Positions 11,801 to 24,510 of a stretch of 64,000 bases of DNA are shown here, piece by piece (within the stretch, counting starts at the first letter, position 1; each line of letters opens with the position of its first letter). The notes below the pieces were generated by a model. The model was given only the letters and a program-made list of their open reading frames with translations. It had not been told where the DNA came from and searched no databases. Origin of the DNA: Adiantum capillus-veneris (taxonomy: Eukaryota > Streptophyta > Polypodiopsida > Polypodiales > Pteridaceae); assembly GCA_014529385.2 (NCBI GenBank), contig CM043944.1:172174740-172238739 (forward strand), in the 5' to 3' direction. Both the position numbers and the translations under genes were made by a program.

Positions 11801-13815
11801 AAACTTGGTAGTCAAATTATTACCTTCACCATCAGTTCCGAGAGCTCATGGACACAGCCCACATGCAACGAACATTGCTGATCCAAAAGAGGTTCCACCT
11901 ATATATCTATTTGAATCATGGGGATTTTTAGTTGACCTGTAGCAAGCCCACACAAAACAATTACAGTGTTTGTCACTATCTCATAACTATTGTTCCCAGA
12001 ATAAGGTCTAGCAGATGAAAAAATCTTTAAAGGTACCATGGCATACCTGTAATGAGGATTCATAAATGCTGTTCTTGAATCATTCTAGGTGCGGACAGAA
12101 TGATATGATTAGGTCAAATTCCTAAGAGGCGGCAAGCTCATCTCTCTTGACAAACAGTGTAGCCACTAAAATTACTGGTAGCAAGACACCTACTGCACCA
12201 AGTTCAAGACCCACATCTCAACCTACTACACCTCCAAAGAGATTTACAACCTCTTCACCACCTGCCTCTTGCCCAAAAGAAAACAACTAGCAGACCTAGA
12301 GCTTAAACATCAGCACACCGATGCATCGTCCTAATACACCCACCCCTCAAATAAAGACACAATCATACTACACCTCATCTGCATAGACAAGAAACAAACT
12401 ATGGATCTAAAACAGCATGCTTACCCTGATAATGATGGCGATGGACAGAGGCAGACACTTCGAAGCTGGGTCTTTGCCAATGGGTCTCTGCCAACATCGC
12501 GTGGGGGGAAGTGCTTTTTTCAACATACGTTTAAATCTCCCTCCCCATGTTTCTTTTTCTTTCCATCGACATCATCTGTGCTTGGCGCCTTTGCAAAAAT
12601 CCTGTGCATTATTGGGTAGATTTCTCGACATAAGTTTTAATAGCACATTGCTTTTTTTTTTTAAAGAAGTTGGTGAGCCTAAGACTTCAGTGTTAGAAAA
12701 AAATTGGAGTCCAATGCATTTTAACCGGCTGAGATCCTAAAATCTCGGTTAGATTTTGAGCTTGCCTTGAAGAAAATCGGGAAATTTTCACAACTTTTAG
12801 TGTTATTATCGACAAAATCTTCAAATTTTGACCTAAAAACCGGGAGTTTGCCCTTATTTTCTTTGGTTAGAAAAAAATGTTTTTTTCTAGGCCTAAACCT
12901 AAGATGGTTTTTACGCTTCTTGAGCGTGGAGGTTGCCTAATCAATTGCCCTCAACCAAGATTGCATGGACAACAAACTCATGTGAATGGTTTTAATTTAT
13001 CGTGCATGATGGTTATGAAGCAGCGACGAATGATGATAACCAATGGTAGCGTCTACATTGAAAAAGAGATCCTCCTCAAGCTCGCTCAGAAGAGAGGGAA
13101 ATAGGAAACACCAATGCTCAAGGAAGGCCATCTCATGATATACCCGCCATGCATTGCATAGCTTCTTGAGTACTTTGTCTAAAGTTTGCACACGAGGATT
13201 GGTGTTGTTCTTTCTCCTAAAACCAAGATTGCATGAGAGATAATGATAAAGATCGTAATTACATGATCGACATAATGATGAAGATCGGGGTGGATGGCAT
13301 TTATTTTTTCTCAATTCGAACTATTCGCTTTCAACTTTTAGCCTGCCCATGCACAGAACTTCTTGCCACCTGAAGGGCCAAGGCACATTGTAGAGCCCTC
13401 TCCTCTTTCATTTGGCCTCCACACAGGACCCACATTGACTTGCAAAGTTCCTGGAGTGAAAAAAGGATTTGTTATTTGCAAAATACATAAGAGATTCAAA
13501 TGGTTCACTCCATCTCACACCTAGTGGTCCTTGTAGTCGGATCCATGGTGCAAGAAAGGCCTTACAAGTGCCTAATTCTAATCATGAGCCATCCATTTTG
13601 GAAGGCATGGAATTATTTGAGACATACAACACAATCTCAAGAGAACCTCAAGAACACAATGGGGTAGGAAGAGAATGAGGTTTGGATGCAAGATATGGAG
13701 GGGAAGAAGAGAGTTCTAGACAGTGGTAAATGTCTAGTAAGTGTATTACCCGTGTACTAGTTCGATTTGTCCAATAAAATGATTGTATTTAAGGTGGCCC
13801 AGGTAGTTGTATGTA
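8831..13815. other. Intergenic, no gene recognised
   Basis: About 5 kb with no supported gene. The longest plus-strand open frame (9808-10338, 176 codons) is rich in Cys, Pro, His and Leu, follows the local C-rich composition, and has no domain I recognise. Another stretch, 12140-12620 plus, can be read as scattered open segments separated by stops; it could be a relic, but I cannot name it. Confidence 0.55.
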
Positions 13816-13997
13816 GCCCCCCCTCCCCCCCCCCCCCTCATGTATACGGTATGAGTATGAAATAATGAGAAGCTACCTCTATTGTATACGCTTATGTACA
13901 AAATTGAAACCCCCCCCCCCCCCCCCCTCATGTATACGGTATGAGTATGAAATAATGAGAAGCTACCTCTATTGTATACGCTTATGTACAAAATTGA

Positions 13998-14032
<35 letters not shown>

Positions 14033-14035
14033 TTG
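13816..14035. repeat. 90-base tandem duplication separated by poly-C tracts
   Basis: Two almost identical 90-base units (starting about 13837 and 13927, each opening CTCATGTATACGG) are each followed by a poly-C run. The C runs lie at about 13816-13836, 13911-13927 and 14001-14030. The opposite strand has long uninterrupted G runs. Open frames here encode only Gly or Pro runs and are not genes. Confidence 0.85.
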
Positions 14036-14663
14036 TACACTCACGTGGTAGCATACCATAAAACACAGTGAATCCCTTGAGTGGCTTGAGGGTGTGGAGG
14101 ATAGGTCCATTAGTGCTTAGTGCAAGAAAGATGAGGAAGCCATTAGTACTTAGTGCAAGGTCCATTAGTGCTTAGTGCAAGGCAAATGAGAAAGCCATTA
14201 CTACTCATTGCAAGAAACGTTGAATCTCCCTCCAAGATGACGCGATGCATTAATGGTAACTGAAAAGAGACATTCCGTCAATCATCAAGGTTGTTGTCAT
14301 AATAATCAATATCTAGTTCTCCTAAATGATTTTTTCATGTTAAACTGATCATTTAATATGGGGAAGTACCATGGGAGAAAAAGCTAGAAATTGGTTAAGC
14401 TAGCAGACCGACCAAAGGAGGGAAAATAGGGATCCAAAGGGGGGGGCCATCTGTAAAAGAGCCATGTGCAACAATGGGCTTAAAAGACCCTAAGGCTCAG
14501 CCCATTAAGTCTTCCAAAATTAAATGCTAAGGTTCCAAAATTCAAAGGTTGTGTCCAAAGGTCAAACATTGGGGGAACTGGATGCTTTGTGTGTGTCCCA
14601 AAAGTCTTTATCAATCCCTAGGAGGGGCCGATTCTTGCAAGTAGGGGATGAGAGAGAAACAAA

Positions 14664-14710
<47 letters not shown>

Positions 14711-15974
14711 GCTTCCTTTACACAAAGGGAATGAGGGACACATGTCAGCTCCCTAGCCCATATGCCCACAAGGTGTACCCAATTCCTATTGGATGGCCTT
14801 GGAGGTGGACCAATGAGAATTAAGCTAGAGTAAATCTAGTTTAATTAATTTAAAAACACTTAATCAAAGAACCAATAAGAATTAAGCTATCTAGAAGACT
14901 ATTGGATAGTCTTTTAAGGGGACCAATGAGCATTCAACAACCCAATGGCTTGCCTGATTCCTATTGGTCAAAATGCAAAGGGGTCCAATGAGCGTTTAGT
15001 TGAATTAAATAAATACCTAAAGCTCTCACAAAAGGGGAAAGGGGGACACATGTCAGAAGGCCATCACTTATGCTGCTAAATTACCATTGGCTAAGCCTGG
15101 GGAGGTCCAATAGGATGCTAGCAAGAGCAAATAGCAAGAGGGGTCGACCAAGAGAGAGAGAAGGCTGATTTTTCAAAGGCATTATCACACACACACTCAC
15201 ATGTGTGAAGCAAAGAAGACTCTCTCTCCTTCTCAAGATTTAATGGAAAGCTTATCACCTACTCCAAGCTTGTGAGAAGGAAGGCCTACACCAACAACTC
15301 TTGGCTTTGTGATGCAAATCCAACCAAGAGCCAAGCTTCAATGCATTCTCATCTCCTCTACCATGCTAATTACTAAGCTAAGCTATGCTAATATGAGTGA
15401 TTATGTGAGGAGATGTACATCTTTCTCGTAAGAATACTCCTTCTTCCTCTCAATCTACTCTCATACCCCGCTAGCTCTCACCATCTTCGAAGGTGTGTGA
15501 GGTCTTGGGTCTGAGACCGTGAGGGATTTAATGTTGTGTTTGATAAGTGTTTTGCTTAGTGCATGAAGTTTCCATCTTCATTGCACTAGCTAGTATTGAA
15601 GGAACACAAGAAATTGTATTGTAAAATTTCTCTCTTAATGGGAGAAACCATAAGACGAAGCCTTTTAGAGGGGGGACCGGCTCCATGCAAATCCGGTCTT
15701 GAACTGTTGTCAATTGCTTAATTTCTCTCTCTTTTGAAGTATTTTTCATGCTATTTATTTAACTAGGTGTTATACTTTTTGCTGCTCTCTCCACCCAAGC
15801 ACTCTTGTTATTCTCATTAGGAATCTATTCTAATAAAATGCTCACTATGTCCATGCTATTTTCTGCTACACACAAGTTACTAGACCATTAAATGTTACAG
15901 TTGTTATGATGTTGTGTAAAGAACCTACTTGGAAGTACACTTTTTGAGCGGTTGTATGAGGACACCTTCCCTTT
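14036..15974. other. Intergenic with minor repeats, no gene recognised
   Basis: Short repeats of the phrase CATTAGTGCTTAGTGCAAG occur at about 14108-14215. A CA microsatellite lies at about 14667-14709. Repeated phrases like ACCAATGAGAATTAAGCT and CTATTGGA occur at 14780-15110. No coding region is supported. Confidence 0.6.
14667..14709. repeat. (CA)n microsatellite
   Basis: About 21 uninterrupted CA dinucleotides, visible directly. Confidence 0.95.
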
Positions 15975-16296
15975 TGTTGAGATGTCGAGCTCTACACCTT
16001 GAGCTGGCATCCACTACGGGTCTTGGCCGCTTATGGCATTTACTCACTGGCGCGTTAGGTGACCGACACGGAGGATCTCTGCCAGTGATTCTACAGCTGG
16101 ACTACACTTATAGTGCCAGCCTAGTACGCTTCTAGCGAGTTCACACTTAGTGACCGCATGTACATATGTGCTACTTTTCAGCTTTAGCACTTAGTCATTT
16201 TGTACTCTCTTTTCTGTGAAGAAGAAGAAGAAGCTTTCCATCTTTGTGTGCTTTGTGCTTGTCTTGTGTAGCTCTCTTGCATCCTCATTCTTTACA
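15975..16296 (+). repeat. 5' LTR of the Ty1/copia element
   Basis: It starts TGTTGAG and ends TTTACA. It matches the copy at 20888-21209 at all but two positions. A GAAGAAGAAGAAG run lies near the right side. The LTR carries the promoter and polyadenylation signals of the element. Confidence 0.97.
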
Positions 16297-16311
16297 TGGT
16301 ATCAGAGCCTA
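16297..16311 (+). promoter_or_regulatory. Primer binding site, initiator tRNA-Met type
   Basis: TGGTATCAGAGCCTA follows the 5' LTR directly. It is the classic plant copia site complementary to the 3' end of initiator tRNA-Met, used to prime minus-strand DNA. Confidence 0.9.
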
Positions 16312-16565
16312 GTGCAGGCAAGAGAGGCTAAGAGAGCAAGAGCATCACAATCCCTTCGTTCGCAATCCACGACCAGATGCACAAGTTTCTGAACAGGTCT
16401 CCAAAGTGCAGTATACAGAGATTTACTGTACAAGTACAGTGGTTGTATGTACGCTTGATTGTGGATACTCGTTGAGTGTAGAAAGCGTTACAGGAACCAC
16501 GATAGCAGGTTCAGCAGATTTGTAGGTTTTTGCAGATTGCAGCTATTTTGTCTTAGTGCTTCAAG

Positions 16566-19500
16566 ATGTCTGACGGTTTCAGTCAGATTGTTACTGAGAA
16601 GCTTGAGAAAAATAACTACCCTGCATGGAAGTTCAGAATAACAAATTTCCTAAAAGGAAAAGGTTATTGGGACTATGTAGAAGGAGACAATGAAAAGGAA
16701 CCAGAGATTCCCGAGGCAAATGCTACAGCAGAACAAAGGAAAGCTTTGAGGGACTGGCAACAAGGCCAGAGCAAAGTGATGTATTGGCTTTCTATGAGCA
16801 TCACAGATGGCATGATGGGCTATCTACAGGATGCTGAAACCCCCGCCATTGCATGGAAAAACTTAGGCAGAGTGTTCGAGGTGAACACCAAGGCCAGGAA
16901 GCTTCAACTAAAATCGGAGCTAAATCAGGTTAAGAGGAACAACCTCTCCATCAATGATTATGCTTTGAAGATCAAGAGTATCATTGAGGCTCTTGGATCT
17001 ATTAAAGTCTCAGTGGAAGACGATGACATTGTCCGTGCATGCTTGGATGGTCTAGGAGATGAGTATGTACATTTTAGGTCTTCCATGAATACAAGAGATG
17101 ACATCCCCGTGTTCCAAGATTTGATTTCTATGCTTATTCTTGAGGAGAAGAACCTTGACACATCTTCTTCTCATGGCAGAAATAATTCTGAACAGGCCTT
17201 CTATTCTAACTCCAACAGAGGTAGAGGTAGAGGTCGTGGTCGAGGCCCAAGGGGTTGCAGGGGCCAATTTCTGGAAGGTCGATCAAATCAAAACAATACA
17301 GGTGGCAGGGGAAACCAGTCTCAAGGCAGGGGGAGTCAAAGAGGTCGTGGTGCAGGATCAAGCAGGTAGCAACATACTCCAGATAGTAGAGAATGTTGGA
17401 CTTGTGGTGAAAGAGGTCACATGTCACGTGACTGTCCAAAGGGAAAAGCAAGTAGAAAGAGAGAACAGGGCAACTATGCATCTACTAGCAGAGATGCAGA
17501 TGACAGCAAAAACGAGCGCATGTTTGTTATGCAACATGTAATGAATACAATGACTGCAGAGAATTCCACCCAAGATGATGTTTGGTATGTGGATTCAGGT
17601 GCCTCTAATCACATGACGTCTCGTGGAGAGTGATTTAGAGATATGCGCAAACCAGATGTGTCAGGCTATGTGCAGACAGGAGATGACACAGCTCACCCCA
17701 TTGCTCATGTAGGGGACATACCTCTAAATACGAAGAGTGGGAAATCAAAGTACTTAGCAGATGTACTTCATGTCCCAAACATTACAAAGAATCTTGTTTC
17801 TGTTGGACAAATGGTTGAGCAGGGTTTGCAGGTTCGCTTCAATCCAAATGGCTGTTATGTAGAAGATTTCCAGAATGGCTGTAAGTTGATCACAGAGGGC
17901 AAATGTGTGGGCAGAATGTTTACGCTGAATGTAGACATGCCTGAGGTAAAAGCTGCATTATTTGCACAGGGCACAGGTGTTGTGGCTGATGTTGACATTT
18001 GGCACAAACGCATTGGCCATGTCAATGAGCAGAGATTGCGCAGCATGCAATCAAAACAGATTGTAAAAGGTTTGCCCAAATTCAAGGTGGATGGTATGCA
18101 TAAAGTGTGTGCAGCATGCCAGTTTGGAAAACAGTCAAAGGGCTCATTTCCACATGAGCGCAATGTATGTAAAAAGCCACTTGAGGTGGTGCACACAGAT
18201 GTTTGGGGTCCAACCGATACTGCAAGTATACATGGTTGCAGGTATTATGTCTCTTTCATTGATGACCATACAAGGAAAGTATGGGTCTACTTCATGCGTA
18301 ACAAAAGTGAAGTGTTTGGTCACTTTCAAGACTTCAAAGTCATGATTGAGAAGGAGACAGATATGCAAATCAAGACATTGAGGTCAGATGGAGGGGGAGA
18401 GTACTTCTCCAATGATTTTTCAGATTTTCTGCGAATGCATGGTATACACAGGCAGTTTGCATGCAGATATACTCCACAGCAAAATGGGGTCGCAGAAAGG
18501 AAAAACAGGCACATTGCAGAGGTTGCACGTGCATTGATGAATGAGAAGAACATGCCTCATCATTTCTGGGCTGAAGCTGTAAATACAGCTGTGTACATTA
18601 TGAACAGGACACCTACAGCTGCGGTGCATGATGTAACACCTGAGGAAAAGTTTACAGGTACAAAGCCTGATTTGGCACACTTGAAAGTGTTTGGCTGCAT
18701 AGCTTACGTGCATGTACCAGATGAGTTGCGTAGGAAATTGGATCCTAAAGCAGAGAAATGTATTCTTGTGGGATATTCCCTTGAACAAAAGGGGTACAGG
18801 TGCTACAATCCTACTACACGAGAATTACGAGTGAGCAGAGATGTAGTCTTTGATGAGATGAGCAGCTGGTACAGTAATGCACATGGCACTATTGGGGCTG
18901 ATGTAAAAGATGATGTGGTTGTACAAAATGTGAGGCCACAGTCACAGGTTTTGAGTGGACCACAAGAGTCCTCTTCTCGTGGCTCTGTTGAGAAACCATG
19001 GAATGGTAGACTACGTACGCAGGTTACTCCACCAACAGGTACAGGGAATGTATCACGAAAAGGAAAGGAAAAGGTTGATGAACCTCCCTTTATGGTTGAT
19101 GCATCATCAGGTTTTTCACATGTAGACATGGATTCAGATGGTTCTGAACAAAGTCTTGATGAGGAATTTGGAATTCCGGCTGTCAGGACACCTGGTGTAA
19201 GGAAAGTACAAGAAGATGCTAGAGGGCAAAGGAGTGACCCAGGACCGCGCAGATCTAATAGAGTCAAAAATCCAGTTCAGAAATTGACTTATGATGGGTA
19301 TCTAGCGCATCACCAAGCCTACATGGCTAAGGTGATACAGGATGTGGAGCCCACATGTTTTGAGGATGCAGTTGGAAATGTGCATTGGGATGATGCAATG
19401 AATGAAGAGATGGCTGCATTGGAAGCAAATGACACATGGGAGTTGGTGCCATTGCCAAGTGGCAAGAAAGCTATTGGCTGTAAATGGGTGTATAAAACCA

Positions 19501-20915
19501 AGCATAAGGCTGATGGTAACATTGAGCGTCACAAGGCAAGGCTGGTCGCAAAGGGTTATGCACAGACGTATGGCATAGACTATGAGGAGACGTTTGCTCC
19601 AGTGGCAAAGATGACGACAGTGAGAGCTGTCATAGCAGTGGCTGCATCTAGAGGATGGATTATGCATCAAATGGATGTAAAGAATGCCTTCTTGAATGGT
19701 GAGTTGCAAGAGGAAGTGTATATGGATCAGCCACCTGGTTATGTCGATCCAGGTTACCCAGATTATGTATGCAGACTTCTCAAAGCTTTGTATGGTTTGA
19801 AGCAGGGCTCTAGAGCATGGTATGACAGGATTGCCAAGTATCTTGTCAGTATTGGTTTTAGGAGAGCTCATGCTGATCATTCACTCTATGTACGTGAGAG
19901 TGATGTGGGGATTGTGGTCATTACCATATATGTAGATGACCTTATTATTGTTGGTGACAATGCTATGGAGATTGACCATGTGAAGGGTCTTCTCAAAGAG
20001 GAGTTTGAAATGAAAGATTTAGGCGAGTTGCGCTACTTTCTTGGCATTGAAGTGATCAGGACTCCAGAGGGTGTATGGCTATCACAGAGACAATATGCTT
20101 TGGACATGTTGTCAAAGTATGGTATGGCTGATTGTAAGCCAATTTCTATTCCCTTGGATGTGAATGCAAAGCTGAGTGCAGAGAAGGGTGATGTTGTTGA
20201 GGATGTCAACATGTACACGAAGATTGTGGGTAGTCTAATCTACTTGACTATCAGGAGGCCAGACTTGAGCTACACAGTAGTCTTGGAGAGTCAGTTCATG
20301 CAACTTCCGAGGAAGCCACATTTGGATGGAGTACGACGCACACTTAGGTATGTGCAAGGTAATCTTGACTACGCATTGTTCTATGCAGCAGATGCACCAT
20401 TAGCATTGTATGGGTATACAGATGCAGATTGGGCAGGTAGCATTGTTGATAGGAGATCTACGAGTGGCTTCATGTTCTCTTTTGGGAGTGCTGCTATTAC
20501 TTGGAGCAGCAAAAAGCAGCCTACGGTTGCTTTATCGAGCACAGAGGCCGAGTACAGAGGTGCAGCAGTTGCGGCGTGCGAGGTAGCTTGGCTACGCACA
20601 TTACTTGAGGACTTGGGAGTGCAGGTGGACCAGCAGATTTTCATCCATTGTGACAACCTCAGCAGCATGCAGTTGGCTAGGAACCCAGTGTTCCATGCCA
20701 GGACCAAACACATAGAGGTCCATTACCACTACGTTCGAGAGCGAGTGTTGGCGGGCGACATCGACTTGGTCTACGTCAGCACAGAGGAGCAGATAGCGGA
20801 TATCTTTACCAAGGCCCTCGGAGCTGAGAAGCTTCGACGTTTCCGGACTATGCTTGGACTCTGCGACATGCAGAGCTCGAGGGGGAGTGTTGAGATGTCG
20901 AGCTCTACACCTTGA
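16566..20915 (+). pseudogene. Ty1/copia gag-pol polyprotein with two in-frame stops
   Basis: One frame of 1450 codons including stops. Gag (codons 1-267) ends in an RGRGRGRG-rich tail. TAG at 17367-17369 falls between gag and the zinc knuckle CWTCGERGHMSRDC (about codons 277-290). Protease VDSGASNHM is near codon 342, and TGA at 17631-17633 stands where tryptophan is expected. Integrase follows with its HHCC finger (HKRIGH ... CAACQFGK) and DDE core (HTDVWGP, SDGGGEY, QNGVAERKN). Reverse transcriptase has YVDDLIIVG near codon 1122. RNase H shows DADWAG and STEAEYRG. All catalytic residues look intact. The order protease-integrase-RT-RNase H defines Ty1/copia. The frame ends 28 bases inside the 3' LTR. 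The first stop might be read through; the second is probably a loss-of-function mutation. Confidence 0.95.
20875..20887 (+). promoter_or_regulatory. Polypurine tract of the Ty1/copia element
   Basis: GCTCGAGGGGGAG directly abuts the TG of the 3' LTR. It primes plus-strand synthesis. It lies inside the gag-pol reading frame. Confidence 0.9.
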
Positions 20916-21209
20916 GCTGGCATCCACTACGGGTCTTGGCCGCTTATGGCATTTACTCACTGGCGCGTTAGGTGACCGACACGGAGGATCTCTGCCAGTG
21001 ATTCTACAGCTGGACTACACTTATAGTGCCAGCCTAGTACGCTTCTAGCGAGTTCACACTTAGTGAGCGCATGTACATATGTGCTACTTTTCAGCTTTAG
21101 CACTTAGTCATTTTGTACTCTCTTTTCTGTGAAGAAGAAGAAGAAGCTTTCCATCTCTGTGTGCTTTGTGCTTGTCTTGTGTAGCTCTCTTGCATCCTCA
21201 TTCTTTACA
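20888..21209 (+). repeat. 3' LTR of the Ty1/copia element
   Basis: 322 bases, TG to CA, nearly identical to the 5' LTR and followed by the CCTTT target duplication. It includes the last codons and the TGA of gag-pol. Confidence 0.97.
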
Positions 21210-21214
21210 CCTTT

Positions 21215-22539
21215 TACCACACCTCTTTTCTAGAGAGAGAATACCAAAAACTATATTTACATAGAAGGCTCTTCAAATGACTTCCAAAATTTTCTAGTGA
21301 TGCATTTGGATGCCATTAGAATTAGTTGAGTGTCATTAAGCTAAATGGTTCCATTAGGACCCATAGGTATATGCATGATGTAGATGTTTTAATTTGATTA
21401 CATTGATTTTATTTGAAACATTTTTATGAGAAATATCACTTATCTCTACAATTGGAAAAATTTAGTTACTTTGTACTCAATCAAATTTTAGTACTATTTA
21501 TTTCTGAATACACAAGCATATACTCTCAGCAACTATGGTTTGAGAGGTTTGACTCATTGAAAAATCTTTCCCAATTGTTGTATTTTCTACCACAAGAGAA
21601 GAGCAACTAAGATTGTTGAATACTTTAAAGATATATAGATTTTTAATGCACTCCATTGTGATATTTTGACCTTATGTTTCACTTCTATGGAATAATATGC
21701 AAGATGTAGGTGTTTTGATTTAATAAACTTATAACTTGACTCTTGTGGTCCAAGCTTATGGTCATATTTTGAGAATTTAATGAGACTTTTGAATAATCAA
21801 CACAATGTGGACTTGTAGTGTATCTACATTACATTTTCATGGGGATGTTTTTTTATATATGTTGTGATTTAGTTCGTGTTTAGAATTGTATCACTAATAT
21901 TCTTTGGAAAAATATTATATAAACTATTCAAAAAAACTACGATAATCTTCATCATCCTATAATATATTTTACTCTTTTAAGAGAGGGTGTACAATAGTGG
22001 TATTTTTTAATCAATACTTGTGTGTATGAGATATAACATGTTTCCCTTCACTTTTATAGCTTTGTCTACAACTATGAGATTTTATATCGTTTTCTTATTT
22101 ACTTACATTTGCAAAGTGATATATCAATTAAGAAACTTGGATGATGAGTAACCATGATATTTGTCAATAATTAGTTGTTTATCTATGCTTATTGAATTTT
22201 TGTTGAAATCCCGAGGTGTCCACCTCCGACTATGTGAGTGGAGCACGTGAGTTCACATAAAGGGGTTTACTATATACCAAAGAGTTTCAAGTTACATGTA
22301 CAAGAGAGGTTTAAAAATAGAAATTTTAAAAAAAGTTAAAGGTTTATGAAGGAAGATGGGTCTTTTAATTCATGATAAAACATGTGTGTGGAGAGGGGTT
22401 TAAAAATACCTATTCAACGCATGTGCTATAGGTATTTCTGAAAGATGGACAGTCTGGGGCTAAAATGAAATCAGGAGCCATTAAAGAATAACTTGATCCA
22501 TAGTAAGTGGAAAATTACCAAATGAACTACCCCTTTGCT
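21215..22539. other. AT-rich intergenic sequence, no gene recognised
   Basis: AT-rich, with no open frame of note and no domain recognised on either strand. Poly-A/T stretches are frequent. Confidence 0.6.
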
Positions 22540-22920
22540 ATATAAGAATTCACAAACTACCATATAAGGATGCCAAAGAGCTAGCTACTATATAGGAGTT
22601 TATGATTTACTAGATAAACTTACTAGATGAGTATGCCCAAGAGCAGGTTGCTATATAGAAGTTTATGACTTATTAGATGAACTTTCTAGATGAGGACAAG
22701 TTTATGACTTATTAGATGAACTTACTAGATGAGGACGTTCAAGAGCTAGCTACTATATAAGAGTTTATGACTTACTAGATGAATTAAAAAAAAGCTAGCT
22801 TGCTTGCTAGATTAAACATGAGAACTCCTATTTGTAACTAGGAATTATTGAACATGTAGTCAAACTTACCATCTAGTAACACGTCCAAAGCTCCTTGTGA
22901 AGATATCGCGTTATTTCTGA
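22540..22920. repeat. Direct repeats and possible right end of an old DNA transposon
   Basis: A unit resembling GAGTTTATGACTTACTAGAT, then GAACTTACTAGATGAG, occurs about four times between 22590 and 22780, with GAGCTAGCTACTATATA between copies. At 22861-22900 the phrase ACGTCCAAAGCTCCTTGTG is the inverted counterpart of the block at 8529-8559. The combination looks like subterminal repeats inside a terminal inverted repeat. Confidence 0.45.
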
Positions 22921-24510
22921 GCCGGCCTGCGCAAGTCTTAGCCTCTAATTCTGGCATCAGTAAGAGCTAATAGGAGATATGATAAACTGGGTAGCAACAT
23001 ACTCTTGATGAGTAGGTTGATCTTTCTCCTGTGCTTGTCATGGCCAGCCCCTTAGATCCTCTTTCTCGTCACGTTCAACACTAGCATAGCACTCACAAAC
23101 AATAACACTACTGATGTAACTCTAGCGCTAGCCTGAATAGTAACCACTGGGAAACCTGGGAAGAGTTGCTTCTTGGCAGCGGTGTGTTGAAGCATGGCCT
23201 CGACAACTGGCTCGTCTTCGAGGAGCTTCAGTCTCGGCTCTTGATCACCATGTACTGCCATTAGCCATCCACTAGAGTTACACAACAGTGTAGCCACACA
23301 CATGCAGGATACAGATTGGTTTTGCAGTGGTGTTTGACAAAGTGGACAACCCATGGATATCAGAACTGGACTACCTGTGTCAACTCGGCTTTTATTTATT
23401 TTCATCATTGAGACGAGAGGCTTCTTGCTACACGCCGACTGCAGCTTGCTTGTTTCAGCATTGACACGAGGCTTCTCGCTACACATGAGAGACTGCAGCT
23501 TGCTTTGCAGCCTCTCTTCTAGCTAGGAAGAGTTGCTGCCGCCAATATGCTTGCTAGGAAGATGGTCTAAAGCTAGCACTTTGTAGCATGCAACAAGGTG
23601 TCTTCAGAACCGCCTGCTGAAATGAAATCGCTTTCTTTGATATGCAACTCTAAAACATATATATATAAGGCAGGACGACGTATTTTCTTAAAATAGAGCC
23701 TAATCAGGCTAGCGGGATGAGCAAACGACATATGCTGGCAGTGCTAAATCAGGCTAGCAAAAATAAAAATAAAAATAAAAAGCATGTGCAGACGCTACAA
23801 AAGCAAAGACTTTGACTCAGCTTTTCTAAGCCTTTCGCAAGCAGAAACTAGTCTGCGCCATGGTTGCTTGTTATTTCAAACTGCCCCTACTCGACCTGCT
23901 CCAAACGACATCATAACCAGCTGCCGCCATTAGCCACCTAGGAGATGGAAGGTGCGAGGCTATTTTGGATAAAAAGCGACAGCGACCAGCTGCACTTCTT
24001 TTGGATGCTACATTAAATAGCATGAGGAATTCGAATCAAAAAATTGCTGCGCAAGCTACGTACGACTTTGCAAAAGCTTTTTCCTTTTTAACTTTGGCTC
24101 TACGCAGTTTGCATTATGCACAGCACCACAAGTATAGGTTTAGATCTGTTAAGATCTTGAATCTCGTGACAGAATATATAATTTATTCATTTAGCCTCTG
24201 ATGAGTTCCTTAATCATCGAGAGATAGATTGCTAATAGCGATGAGCACACTCCCATCACATAAGTTCTTTGTGGTTCTCAAAAGGTCCCTCCTCTGTTGT
24301 GCTTATTTCTTGTAGGCTCACTTTCTTTTTCCAAGATCTCGGCTTGAAACCTTGCAACCAGTCTCTACATCTTGTACTTACAGCTCAGAATAAAACAACT
24401 ACAATTAAAGACAAGATAGACACTCAAGAAGAAACAAGTAAAACTTATCTTTGTGCTTGAAGCATAACGCATAGCAGCTTGATAGAGAACGCATGTAGTT
24501 GGCTCTGATA
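22921..24510. other. Intergenic; one unidentified minus-strand open frame
   Basis: A 144-codon minus-strand frame (23486 to 23052) has no domain I can name; its last third contains a hydrophobic stretch (VVLLFVSAMLVLNV). Without a homologue it may be chance. A-rich AAAAATAAAAATAA lies near 23760. At 24490-24509 the phrase GGCTCTGATACGA is the reverse complement of a copia-type primer binding site. Confidence 0.4.

Larger units (their letters stand above)
15975..21209 (+). mobile_element. Young Ty1/copia LTR retrotransposon, nearly complete
   Basis: A 5235-base element with 322-base LTRs at both ends. The flanking CCTTT at 15970-15974 and 21210-21214 is an exact 5-base target duplication. Order: 5' LTR, primer binding site TGGTATCAGAGCC, one gag-pol frame, polypurine tract, 3' LTR. 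By hand alignment the LTRs differ at two positions (C/G in AGTGA(C/G)CGC and T/C in CATCT(T/C)TG), about 0.6 percent, so insertion was recent. Only two in-frame stops break the coding frame. Confidence 0.97.

Noticed and set aside
13746-14165. 139-codon minus-strand frame with Gly runs
   Set aside because: The frame exists only because of the poly-C tandem repeat.
17855-19880. Minus-strand open frames across the copia pol region
   Set aside because: Shadows of the plus-strand polyprotein, which carries all the conserved motifs.
22590-22780. Regularly spaced direct repeats resembling a CRISPR array
   Set aside because: Units are degenerate, spacers are not unique, and the context is plant nuclear DNA; subterminal transposon repeats fit better.
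23052-23486. 144-codon minus-strand frame as a host gene
   Set aside because: No recognisable domain, no exon-like borders, and flanked by repeats; kept only as an unidentified frame.
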